From: Opitutia bacterium
GTDB lineage: Bacteria > Verrucomicrobiota > Verrucomicrobiia > Opitutales > Opitutaceae
DNA: 5,514 bases
Assembly (NCBI GenBank): GCA_003157575.1
Contig: PMKA01000061.1
Coordinates: 1-5,514, forward strand
Reading direction: 5' to 3'
Both the position numbers and the translations under genes were made by a program. Position 1 is the first letter of the stretch. Every line of letters begins with the position of its first letter. Shown piece by piece: positions 1 through 5,338 of this stretch. Below the pieces are notes generated by a model. That model made no database searches, was not told where the DNA came from, and saw nothing but the letters and a program-made list of their open reading frames with translations.

Positions 1-318
1 TTCGAGGAAAAACGCGAAGATGCCCTCGGCCGCGAGCGCGCTGCCGAAAACGTCGCCGACGTAACGCGAGTACGCCGCCCAGTTCGTCCCAAACTCGAAT
101 TCCATCACGATTCCCGTCGCCACGCCGATCGCAAACGTCAGCGCGAACACCTTCGTCCAGAACCGTGCCATCTGGTGGTAGAGCGGATTGCGCGTCTTCA
201 GCCACATCGCCTCGACCGCAACCAGGAGCAGGCCCAGACCGATGCTCAGCGGCGGATAGAGGTAATGGAACGTGACCGTCAGCGCGAATTGCAGGCGCGA
301 GAGGAAAAGGACGTCCAT
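1..318 (-). CDS. cydA: Cytochrome bd ubiquinol oxidase subunit I, N-terminal part (cut by window edge)
   Basis: This is the N-terminal 106 residues of the haem-bearing subunit of cytochrome bd oxidase, the inner-membrane enzyme that oxidises quinol and reduces O2 to water with high oxygen affinity. The reverse strand reads [20 protein letters not shown] from an ATG at 316-318. It keeps family hallmarks: SRLQFALT at the start, His18 in FHYLYPP (equivalent to the E. coli haem ligand His19), the [15 protein letters not shown] block near residues 66-80, [10 protein letters not shown], and Glu98 in LAAEG (equivalent to E. coli Glu99). Two hydrophobic segments are visible, at about 20-40 and 57-75. 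The frame is open to base 1, so the rest, including the Q-loop and the other haem ligands, lies outside. No clear Shine-Dalgarno precedes the ATG. It lies 31 bp downstream of the DUF134 gene on the same strand, so co-transcription is likely. The family call is secure; promoter and subunit II (cydB) are not visible. Confidence 0.96.
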   Translation of the reverse strand, partial: MDVLFLSRLQFALTVTFHYLYPPLSIGLGLLLVAVEAMWLKTRNPLYHQMARFWTKVFALTFAIGVATGIVMEFEFGTNWAAYSRYVGDVFGSALAAEGIFAFFLE

Positions 319-349
319 GCAGAGAACAGGAATCAAACAACGCTGAACA

Positions 350-670
350 TCAAGCCGGACTGCATTTTCGGCCGCATGGGCCGGTTTTGCCCGGCACCGC
401 CAGCACCCTCAGCGCCCGTCCACCCACCAGCGCCGCGGCCACGTTCATCCGTGCCCGCCGCAGGATCCGGTCGAAGGTCTGCCGCGACACCCTCATCCTG
501 CCGGCAGCCGCCGTGTGGCAAAGATCCTCGACGTCGGCCAGCCGCAACGCCTCCAGCTCGTCCGCGCCCAATTCCACCTCCTGGAGTTCGTACAACGGAA
601 TGCCGGCGGGTTTGAAATAGCTCGCCGGCGGACGGTGGCCGATGTGACGGGGACAGGGCGGTCGGGGCAT
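350..670 (-). CDS. DUF134 (UPF0251) family putative DNA-binding protein
   Basis: This 106-aa protein is of normal length for the DUF134/UPF0251 family, small helix-turn-helix proteins related to sigma-70 region 4 and presumed to regulate transcription. The N-terminus ([20 protein letters not shown]), [20 protein letters not shown] at about 21-40, [11 protein letters not shown] at 40-50 and [10 protein letters not shown] at 61-70 follow the family signature; the last is the likely recognition helix. [10 protein letters not shown] follows at about 80-89. The C-terminus has a short Cys pair region (PCGRKCSPA), which may bind metal, though that is a guess. The ATG at 668-670 gives the canonical MPRP start. 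It is divergent from the NifX-like gene and 31 bp upstream of cydA on the same strand. In other genomes DUF134 genes commonly sit beside dinitrogenase-cofactor-family genes, as here. The DNA target is unknown; the palindrome at 699-710, 28 bp upstream of the start, is an obvious candidate. Confidence 0.93.
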   Translation of the reverse strand: MPRPPCPRHIGHRPPASYFKPAGIPLYELQEVELGADELEALRLADVEDLCHTAAAGRMRVSRQTFDRILRRARMNVAAALVGGRALRVLAVPGKTGPCGRKCSPA

Positions 671-697
671 GATGAAAAGGAATGCTTGTGCGGGCCG

Positions 698-710
698 GTT
701 ATGGGCATAA
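698..710. promoter_or_regulatory. Palindromic operator candidate TTATG-GG-CATAA
   Basis: TTATGGGCATAA at 699-710 has perfect 5-bp arms around GG. It lies 28 bp upstream of the DUF134 start and about 30 bp upstream of the sigma-54-like promoter for the NifX-like gene. Twelve bases (698-709) recur in inverted orientation at 2220-2231, immediately before the MBL-fold gene. The position in the divergent promoter region and the recurrence suggest a regulator site. The regulator could be the DUF134 protein or an enhancer-binding protein; this is inference. Confidence 0.45.
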
Positions 711-740
711 GCTCATTACTCAACGCCGCGGTTCCGGAAC

Positions 741-755
741 TGGCGCGATCTTTGC
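741..755 (+). promoter_or_regulatory. Sigma-54 (-24/-12) type promoter candidate for the NifX-like gene
   Basis: TGGCGCG-ATCT-TTGC matches the sigma-54 consensus TGGCACG-N4-TTGC at all fixed positions but one (G for A). The invariant GG (742-743) and GC (754-755) have the required 10-bp spacing. Transcription would start near 767, about 65 bp before the ATG at 833. Orange-protein operons in Desulfovibrio, which contain genes of the same family, are sigma-54 dependent, so the context fits. No sigma-54 activator gene is in the window. Confidence 0.4.
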
Positions 756-832
756 CCGTCTCCGCCTGCGCTGCGAGTGTTTTGCGACCGCCGGCCCGCT
801 CCTCGCGGCGGTCTGGTATTTCCAACTTTCCC

Positions 833-1246
833 ATGATCATCGCCCTCCCCCTCACCGAGAACGACGAGTTCTCCCTCCACTTCGGCGGCTCCGCCAAGGT
901 TGGCCTCTTCGAGGTCGATCGTGGCCGCCGCACCTTTTCGCGCATGACAGCGGTCGTGCCGCCCGAGCCTGAGCCCTGCGGCTGGGCCGACTGGCTCGGC
1001 GCGCAGGGAGTGACGCTATTCCTCGCCGGCGGCATGGGCGGCGGAGCCCGGCAGCGCATGGCGGCCGCCGGCATCGAGGTGCTCGTCGGCATGCCCGCCG
1101 CTGATCCGGCCGCGCTCGTCCAGGCATGGATCGATGGAAAACTCGCCCCCGGCGCCAATGCCTGCGAAGGCGAGGGCAGCCACCATGGCCATCAGCCTGA
1201 CGAATCCGGCCATCAGCATTCAGGAAATTGCGGCTGCGGCCACTGA
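833..1246 (+). CDS. Dinitrogenase iron-molybdenum cofactor family protein (NifX/orange-protein-like)
   Basis: This 137-aa protein belongs to the Nitro_FeMo-Co family, whose members (NifX, NafY, the NifB C-terminal domain, orange protein) bind or carry Mo/Fe-S type metal clusters. It starts MIIALPLTENDEFSLHFGGS, the usual first strand and HFG motif (residues 16-18), followed by FEVD, PPEPEP with Cys49, WLGAQGV, the glycine loop LAGGMGGGAR at about 64-73, GIEVLVG and LAPGANAC at 104-111. The ATG at 833 is chosen because family proteins begin M-[IK]-I-A-x-P; the upstream open frame looks non-coding. No Shine-Dalgarno is visible. Unusually, after the normal family end at Cys111 there is a 26-residue His/Cys-rich tail (HHGH, HQH, CGCGH), which may chelate metal. 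No nitrogenase genes are in view, so a role in nitrogen fixation is not supported; a metal-cluster protein beside DUF134 and MBL-fold genes is the better description. Confidence 0.92.
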   Translation: MIIALPLTENDEFSLHFGGSAKVGLFEVDRGRRTFSRMTAVVPPEPEPCGWADWLGAQGVTLFLAGGMGGGARQRMAAAGIEVLVGMPAADPAALVQAWIDGKLAPGANACEGEGSHHGHQPDESGHQHSGNCGCGH

Positions 1247-1350
1247 CGCTACGCTGCACGCCCTCTGCCTGTGGGAGCACAGAACGCCTTTCGCCTGCCC
1301 CGCCCGCGGCACAAGGCGAGCGGCGCCGTGATCGTGGACAACGAGAACGC

Positions 1351-1884
1351 TTATCCCCGCAGCCGCCGGGATTCTTGCGGCGGGGCTGCAGGTGGAGGGC
1401 GGATCGTTTGATCGAGGCGAACCGGATCGCGCTCCAGTTCCTCGACGATTCGCACCGCGTCACGAATGAAGGCCGCGCAGCGTGCCTCGCGGTAGCCGCG
1501 CTCCTTGAATTCGCGTTTGCCCGCCTCGGTGTTGAAATCGCAGCCGCCGAGCAATTCACGGCACTTGCAGGTGCCATGACACGCCTCGAACCGGCGCACA
1601 AATTCCTGCACCCGGGCATAGGTGTCATCCGTCCTGTCCTTCGGCTCGCCCGGCGCGCGCCCATGGCGGCTGCCCAGCACCATGATTGCACCCGTCACCG
1701 CCCCGCAGGTCTCCTGCTGGTGCGCAATGCCACCGCCGAAGCCGCTTGCAACGCGCAACGCTGTGTCGGCGTCGCCGCCCATCTGATCTGAAAAGGCAAA
1801 GACAACGGCCTGAGCGCAGTTGTACCCCTGCCGGAAAAGTCCTTCCGCTCGTTGCACGGGTGAGAAATCGGCTGGTCCGCTCAT
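1351..1884 (-). CDS. C_GCAxxG_C_C family protein (putative redox/metal-binding protein)
   Basis: The 177-aa product matches the C_GCAxxG_C_C family, cysteine-rich proteins of unknown biochemical role that are common in anaerobes and usually interpreted as redox-active or metal-binding. Visible family blocks are GLFRQGYNCAQAV at about 15-27 (Cys23), ASGFGGGIAHQQETCGAVTG at 46-65 (Cys60), the CHGTCKCREL cluster at 102-111, GCDF at 114-117 (Cys115) and CAAFIRDAV at 136-144. Seven cysteines are present in all. No signal peptide or membrane segment is seen, so it is probably cytoplasmic. I chose the ATG at 1882-1884 (MSGPADFSPVQRAEGLF) because similarity begins shortly after it; in-frame ATGs at 1894-1896 and 1921-1923 would add 4 or 13 residues. 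The C-terminal tail (TIRPPPAAPPQE and on) is proline-rich and looks lineage-specific. It converges on the NifX-like gene and diverges from the MBL-fold gene. Confidence 0.9.
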   Translation of the reverse strand: MSGPADFSPVQRAEGLFRQGYNCAQAVVFAFSDQMGGDADTALRVASGFGGGIAHQQETCGAVTGAIMVLGSRHGRAPGEPKDRTDDTYARVQEFVRRFEACHGTCKCRELLGGCDFNTEAGKREFKERGYREARCAAFIRDAVRIVEELERDPVRLDQTIRPPPAAPPQESRRLRG

Positions 1885-1962
1885 AACAGGGACCATGAAG
1901 ACACCGTTTAGCCGGCCACGCAATGCCCGCCAGCAGCCTGTCGGAGTCTATTACAGGCTTTA

Positions 1963-2044
1963 TCTAAATTCCGCAGTTGGGGCATCTGCTCCTTGTGGCC
2001 GCGAGCGTGAGCCAGTGGATTCCGCCCCAACTGCGGAATTTAGG
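1963..2044. repeat. Inverted-repeat element with perfect 20-bp arms (MITE- or REP-like)
   Basis: Bases 1964-1983 (CTAAATTCCGCAGTTGGGGC) are the exact reverse complement of 2024-2043, separated by 40 bp without coding potential. Allowing the next position (T/G) gives an 82-bp unit. Such ends suggest a miniature non-autonomous transposable element or a large intergenic palindrome. The flanking bases show no convincing target duplication. As RNA it would form a strong stem, but no T-run follows on either strand, so a simple terminator is not supported. The arm sequence is markedly more A/T-rich than the surrounding genes. Confidence 0.7.
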
Positions 2045-2218
2045 TCTATACAAATGGAGCCCTCCGTTTTGTGCTGCATGAGACTGCCTGGATTTGGGGA
2101 TTGATGCGTCCGCACAGCGGGCGCAACAGCGAGGCGCTTACAATGATCAGGCTCCTGTTGTCCTTGTGTTTTTGATCGCCTCAAAACGCCGGATGGTCTG
2201 AAGCTGCGCCCCGCTGGG
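2045..2218. other. Non-coding remainder of the 355-bp divergent intergenic region
   Basis: With the inverted repeat before it, this stretch separates the divergent C_GCAxxG_C_C (start 1884) and MBL-fold (start 2240) genes. The open frames crossing it are short and contain the inverted-repeat arms, so I treat them as non-coding. It contains a near-perfect 9-bp hairpin, TGCGTCCGC-ACA-GCGGGCGCA, at 2105-2125 (one G-T pair), with no T-run on either side. No convincing -35/-10 pair was found, although promoters for one or both genes are expected here. Confidence 0.4.
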
Positions 2219-2231
2219 CTATGCCCATAAC
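2219..2231. promoter_or_regulatory. Second copy of the TATG-N2-CATA palindrome, before the MBL-fold gene
   Basis: TATGCCCATAAC at 2220-2231 is the exact reverse complement of 698-709 in the DUF134/NifX-like divergent promoter region. Its core TATG-CC-CATA is itself palindromic. It ends 8 bp before the ATG at 2240, a position where a bound repressor would block initiation or translation-start access. Shared sites at two promoters of a functionally linked cluster suggest a common regulator; the identity of that regulator is inferred, not shown. Confidence 0.4.
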
Positions 2232-2239
2232 GTCAACCC

Positions 2240-3073
2240 ATGATCACCATCACTATCCTCGTCGAAAACACCGCCCGCGGTCCGGGCATCCTCGGTGAAC
2301 ACGGCCTGTCGTGGTGGATCGACACGGGGACGCACCGCGTTCTCTTCGACACCGGCCAGGGCATGGCGCTCACGCACAACGCCGCTCGGCTCGGCATCGA
2401 TCTCGCACTCGCCGACGCCGTCGTCCTGAGCCATGGACATTATGACCACGTCGGCGGACTCGAGGCCGCACTGGCTCTCGCACCGCGCGCCGCCCTGTTT
2501 CTCCATCCCCGGACGATCGAGCCCAAATTCACAGGGACCGATCCGGCCAACGCCCGCCGCCTCAGCACAATGTTCGTCGAATCGGAGTCGTTCCGCACCG
2601 CCGGCCGCCGCATCGTCGCCAGTCGCGAGCCGACCGAGGTTGTTCCCGGCATCTGGATGACAGGCGAGGTCCCACGCACCAACGATTTTGAGGACACCGG
2701 CGGGCCGTTCTTTCTCGATCCGTCTCTCATCCGACCCGACCCGCTGCTCGATGACCAGGCGATCTACCTTCCGACCCCGGCCGGCATGATCGTTGTCCTC
2801 GGCTGCGCGCACGCCGGCATGGTGAACACTCTGGATCGCGTCGCCCGGCTCAGTGGCGACGCGCCCGTTCGAGCCCTTCTGGGCGGAGCCCACCTGGAGA
2901 ACGCTTCGCCGAGGCGGATGGACGAGACAGTGCGCGCCCTGCGCTCCCGCCAGCCCGTACAGATGGGCTTCGGCCACTGCACCGGCCTGGCCGCCATCCG
3001 GCGATTCTGGAGCGAGTTTCCCGGCGCCTGTTTGCAGCTCCACGCCGGATTACGCCTCCGGTTCAGTGCATAA
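2240..3073 (+). CDS. MBL-fold metallo-hydrolase, DHPS-like family
   Basis: The 277-aa product is a metallo-beta-lactamase-fold protein of the group related to archaeal 7,8-dihydropterin-6-methyl-4-(beta-D-ribofuranosyl)-aminobenzene-5'-phosphate synthase. It opens with MITITILVENTA, then LSWWIDTG, RVLFDTG (Asp37) and the metal motif SHGHYDHVGG at 64-73 (His65, His67, Asp69, His70). Further metal-site blocks are LGCAHAGMVNTL at 187-198 (His191), LLGGAHL at 213-219 (His218) and GFGHCTG at 243-249 (His246). Length and motif order fit the family and no key residue is missing. There is no signal peptide, so it is cytoplasmic. It starts at ATG 2240, close behind the palindrome at 2219-2231, with no Shine-Dalgarno seen. 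Bacterial members are often found near NifX-like and DUF134 genes, as here, but their substrates are not established; the archaeal pterin reaction should not be assumed. Confidence 0.92.
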   Translation: MITITILVENTARGPGILGEHGLSWWIDTGTHRVLFDTGQGMALTHNAARLGIDLALADAVVLSHGHYDHVGGLEAALALAPRAALFLHPRTIEPKFTGTDPANARRLSTMFVESESFRTAGRRIVASREPTEVVPGIWMTGEVPRTNDFEDTGGPFFLDPSLIRPDPLLDDQAIYLPTPAGMIVVLGCAHAGMVNTLDRVARLSGDAPVRALLGGAHLENASPRRMDETVRALRSRQPVQMGFGHCTGLAAIRRFWSEFPGACLQLHAGLRLRFSA

Positions 3074-3100
3074 CAACTCGCCGTGCGAACCATGGAGAAT

Positions 3101-3352
3101 GAAGCCTGACAGGGTCATGTGTGAATTCTCGACAAGACCGCGCAAGGATGAATCGGGAGGGTTAACCGAGCGCAGAGTCCGGAGGATCGCGGCCATGACC
3201 TCGGCGTCAAATGCTCGGCTCAACCCGGCGACTATGCAGAAACGTCCCGGGGAGCGTCACCCGATAGGTGCGCCGGCCCCGTTCGCGAAGCGCGCGTACG
3301 CGAAATCTCCCTGCGACTCTGTCGGGAATTCACACATGACCCCATCAGATCC
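3101..3352. repeat. Repeat copy A: complete 250-bp element with terminal inverted repeats
   Basis: The left end (core 3112-3134) and right end (core 3320-3342) are inverted repeats matching at 22 of 23 positions; looser similarity extends outward to about 3101 and 3352, with nearly all differences being transitions. Its left 162 bp is about 89% identical to copy B (4412 on) and its right 155 bp is similar to copy C (5339-5494). An internal hairpin, TTCGCG...CGCGAA, lies near 3280-3304. No transposase and no conserved reading frame across copies was found; an insertion or deletion between A and B breaks any shared frame. It fills most of the 336-bp gap after the MBL-fold gene. It is best described as a non-autonomous inverted-repeat element, family unknown. 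Confidence 0.85.
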
Positions 3353-3409
3353 GCTTACAGCCACCAATGCCACCTCCATCAAGGCTCAGGGTGGCACCAA
3401 CATGGAAAG

Positions 3410-4306
3410 ATGAAAAGAAGCGCGTTAACGATCAGTCTGGCCGCCGTCTGCGGCTTGGTGTGGTTTGCGATTGCCAATCGAACGGCGCGGCCGTCGGCGG
3501 CCATCCCGACCGATGCAACCAAGGCCGTCGCCACGCGGAAGCCGGCCGCTAACGAGGGGGGCTGGCTGACGCATGATGCCCGCCACAATCTAACCAACGA
3601 GGAGTTCGATCGCCGTTTTCATCTGAACGGTGTCGAGTCGATGGATCTTCAGTCGGAAATGCTGAACGCGGCAGACGATTTCAAGGAGCAGAAAGGCCTC
3701 CAAGCAAGGGTGGTGTCGTTCGACGGCAAGGTACTCAAGATGCTGATCCCTGGGCTGCGCATTTCTCGGAGCCAAGTGGAGGCTACGATCCGGGCCCGCC
3801 TCCAAAAGGCGGTAGGAGAACAGAAGGCGGCCGAGATCTGGTCGGACCCTACCGGCAAGGGAAGCATGCTGGCATGGGGTTGGCATGACGCATTGGAATG
3901 TAACGTCACTTATACATTCACCAAGACCCGCGAGGAGAACGACCCGGCCAACAATGGCACTCAGGGAAATGCGGCGTTTGATATCGAAATAGCGTATGAC
4001 CCGGGGAGTTCTGGCGCCGTCGATTTTCCCAAGGATGACCTAATCACCGTCCATGGGTTTACCTACGCCACGGCCGAGAATACGCACGATTTCAGTTGGA
4101 ACGCCATGGCGCAGGCTCCTGCGGGGTATTTCCGATCGGAGCCAATCCTCGGTGTAGCCTCGCGCCTGCCGGCGGGCGTTGTGGTCATTGAAGACCTTGA
4201 TCAGAATTCGGTCGAAGTGAGAAACCGACTTTATCCAGATTCGAAGGAGACCCATCAATTCAGCAGCCAGAGCAGCACTGGGTCCGACAAGGCTGCTGGC
4301 AGGTAG
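3410..4306 (+). CDS. Unrecognised exported or membrane-anchored protein, 298 aa
   Basis: I do not recognise this protein. The N-terminus MKRSALTISLAAVCGLVWFA followed by IANRTARPSA is a short basic start plus a hydrophobic stretch (about 5-22), typical of a signal peptide or single membrane anchor; a cleavage after AIA (21-23) is possible. The cysteine at residue 14 lacks a good lipobox. A low-complexity Ala/Thr/Pro linker (about 24-50) leads to a soluble domain rich in charged residues, including IPGLRISRSQVEATIRARLQ at 113-132 and a Trp-rich patch LAWGWHD at 154-160. The C-terminus is Ser/Gln-rich. The ATG at 3410 gives the signal sequence directly; an out-of-frame ATG lies at 3402. A GGAA at 3404-3407 is too close to be a good ribosome site. 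A 7-bp stem (3368-3374 with 3390-3396) lies in the leader. It is bracketed by repeats A and B and uses more A/T-ending codons than the left-hand genes, which suggests acquired DNA. Confidence 0.78.
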   Translation: MKRSALTISLAAVCGLVWFAIANRTARPSAAIPTDATKAVATRKPAANEGGWLTHDARHNLTNEEFDRRFHLNGVESMDLQSEMLNAADDFKEQKGLQARVVSFDGKVLKMLIPGLRISRSQVEATIRARLQKAVGEQKAAEIWSDPTGKGSMLAWGWHDALECNVTYTFTKTREENDPANNGTQGNAAFDIEIAYDPGSSGAVDFPKDDLITVHGFTYATAENTHDFSWNAMAQAPAGYFRSEPILGVASRLPAGVVVIEDLDQNSVEVRNRLYPDSKETHQFSSQSSTGSDKAAGR

Positions 4307-4410
4307 TTGCTCTACTTCCGGTTTCGGCCGCTTATGCGCACGCCCATCTGTGTCCGGCATCCGAAATGGAATGACGCCGGTGCGAGGCTCGTCTCACACG
4401 TCGTGCCGAG

Positions 4411-4586
4411 TGAAGCCTGACAGGGTCATGTGTGAATTCTCGACAAAACCGCGCAAGGATGGATCGGGAGGGTTGACCAAGGCGCAGAGTTAGCGGGATC
4501 GCGCCCATGACCTCGGCATCAAATGCTGGGCTCAACCCGGCGACTGTGCATGAGCGTCCTGGGAAGCGTCACCCGGACAGAGGCGG
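4411..4586. repeat. Repeat copy B: left-end portion of the element
   Basis: The sequence from TGAAGCCTGACAGGGTCATG matches copy A from its left end for about 175 bp at roughly 89% identity, then similarity stops just before the toxin-antitoxin promoter region. One extra base near 4480 relative to A breaks any shared reading frame. The right half of the element is missing here but appears as copy C after vapC. The stretch 4307-4410, between the 298-aa gene and this repeat, shows no gene, terminator or other feature I can support. Confidence 0.85.
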
Positions 4587-4603
4587 ATTGACACGGACGC
4601 TCG

Positions 4604-4624
4604 ATGTGACACACTGGGTCACAT
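4604..4624. promoter_or_regulatory. Candidate autoregulatory operator overlapping the antitoxin start codon
   Basis: ATGTGAC-ACACTGG-GTCACAT has perfect 7-bp arms and its right arm runs into the ATG at 4623. A consensus -35 hexamer TTGACA lies at 4588-4593, but the bases 16-18 bp further on (around ACACTG) are a poor -10. Antitoxins of this class usually bind palindromes in their own promoter, so autoregulation is the natural reading. The short distance from any promoter here to the ATG suggests a very short leader or leaderless mRNA. Confidence 0.5.
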
Positions 4625-4880
4625 GAAAGCCATAACCATCCGCGAGCTGCACTCTGCAACCGGGCGGTGGGTGCGGGAGGCTTCAGTCCTGGGGGAGCTT
4701 CACGTGACTGAACGGGGCCGGGTGATCGCCAAGCTCCTGCCAGCTGCGTCGCCCCCTCCGACGCCATTCTTCGCCCGGCGCAAGTTAACCAGGGCGTTTC
4801 GGGCAGCCCAACCCTTCCTGGCCGGAGGAGCAGACTCGACCAGCGGCATCAGCGACGATCGCGACCACGAAACGCCGTGA
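4623..4880 (+). CDS. Type II antitoxin, Phd/YefM family (VapB partner of the PIN toxin)
   Basis: This 85-aa protein is an antitoxin that should bind DNA through its N-terminal domain and neutralise the downstream toxin through its C-terminal tail. MKAITIRELHSATGRWVREA (1-20), then LGELHVTERGRVIAKLLPA, is the Phd/YefM fold signature, including the G-E-x-x-V-T-x-R-G-R-x-x-A-K-L block at about 24-38. The tail has PFFARRKL (48-55) and GGADSTSGISDDRD (68-81), which resembles the GGTDST..ISEDR tail of antitoxins paired with PIN toxins. No Shine-Dalgarno is seen before the ATG; a 7-bp-arm palindrome overlaps it. It overlaps vapC by 4 bp (GTGA), indicating translational coupling. The whole operon is bracketed by repeats B and C. 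The antitoxin class is secure by sequence and partner. Confidence 0.93.
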   Translation: MKAITIRELHSATGRWVREASVLGELHVTERGRVIAKLLPAASPPPTPFFARRKLTRAFRAAQPFLAGGADSTSGISDDRDHETP

Positions 4881-5323
4881 TCTATTTCGACACGAGTTAC
4901 CTGGTCCGGCTCTATTACCAGGACGCCGATTGGGAAAAGGTGCGAAGGCTCGCTGCACAGGATAACGTCGCGTGCGCATGGCACGGCCAGGCAGAACTGC
5001 TCGCGGCCTTCCACCGTAAACTCCGCGACAAGGACATTCTGCCCGCGCACTACATGGCGCTCATCGACCAATTTGCGGCAGACGACAGGGGAGGCGCCTT
5101 CCATTGGCTGCCGCTCGCGCAAGAAACGTTGGCGCGGGTGTCCGGCGTCTATCGTTCGCTTCCCGGTGGCGTCTTTTTGAGAGGCGCTGATGCGCTTCAT
5201 CTGGCCGCGGCAGCCTGCCAGGGCTTCAAGGTCATCTATTCTCACGACAAGCACCTGCTGTCGGCCGCCACACACTTCGGGCTTGAGGGTCGCGACATCG
5301 TCACGCGGACCGGAGAGACTTGA
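4877..5323 (+). CDS. vapC: VapC-type PIN-domain ribonuclease toxin
   Basis: The 148-aa product is a PIN-domain toxin, predicted to be a Mg2+/Mn2+-dependent endoribonuclease that stops translation when freed from its antitoxin; VapC targets are usually tRNA or rRNA, but the target here is unknown. The four acidic residues of a PIN active site are in place: Asp5 in MIYFDTSYLVRLYY, Glu40 in GQAELLAAF, Asp105 in LRGADALHLA and Asp124 in IYSHDKHLL. Length is normal, with no truncation or frameshift, so the toxin should be active. It starts with GTG at 4877, which shares bases with the antitoxin stop codon, and there is no separate ribosome site, consistent with coupling. No clear terminator follows; repeat C starts 15 bp after the stop codon. 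Confidence 0.95.
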   Translation: MIYFDTSYLVRLYYQDADWEKVRRLAAQDNVACAWHGQAELLAAFHRKLRDKDILPAHYMALIDQFAADDRGGAFHWLPLAQETLARVSGVYRSLPGGVFLRGADALHLAAAACQGFKVIYSHDKHLLSAATHFGLEGRDIVTRTGET

Positions 5324-5338
5324 GCCGTCCGGATCTGT

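Noticed and set aside
515..832. Upstream open extension of the NifX-like frame, including an ATG at 701 (MGISSLLNAAVPEL)
   Set aside because: Family proteins begin at the M-I-I-A-L-P start at 833; the extension overlaps the DUF134 gene and the putative promoter elements and shows no family similarity.
1359..1389. GC-rich hairpin GCAGCCGCCG...CGGCGG-GG-CTGC between convergent genes as a terminator
   Set aside because: It lies inside the C_GCAxxG_C_C coding end, has a bulge, and has no T-run on either strand.
1960..2184. Short ORFs crossing the 20-bp inverted repeat, both strands encoding similar peptides at the arms
   Set aside because: The similar peptides result from the inverted repeat itself; there is no start signal or family support.
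2764..3413. Long frames through repeat A overlapping the MBL-fold gene on both strands
   Set aside because: They overlap a secure gene in other frames, and the portion in the repeat is not conserved in frame between copies A, B and C.
4332..4767. Minus-strand frames through repeat B and the antitoxin gene, some with peptides similar to the matching frame in copy A
   Set aside because: The peptides reflect DNA similarity of the repeat; stop codons and a frame-breaking base difference between A and B argue against a protein.
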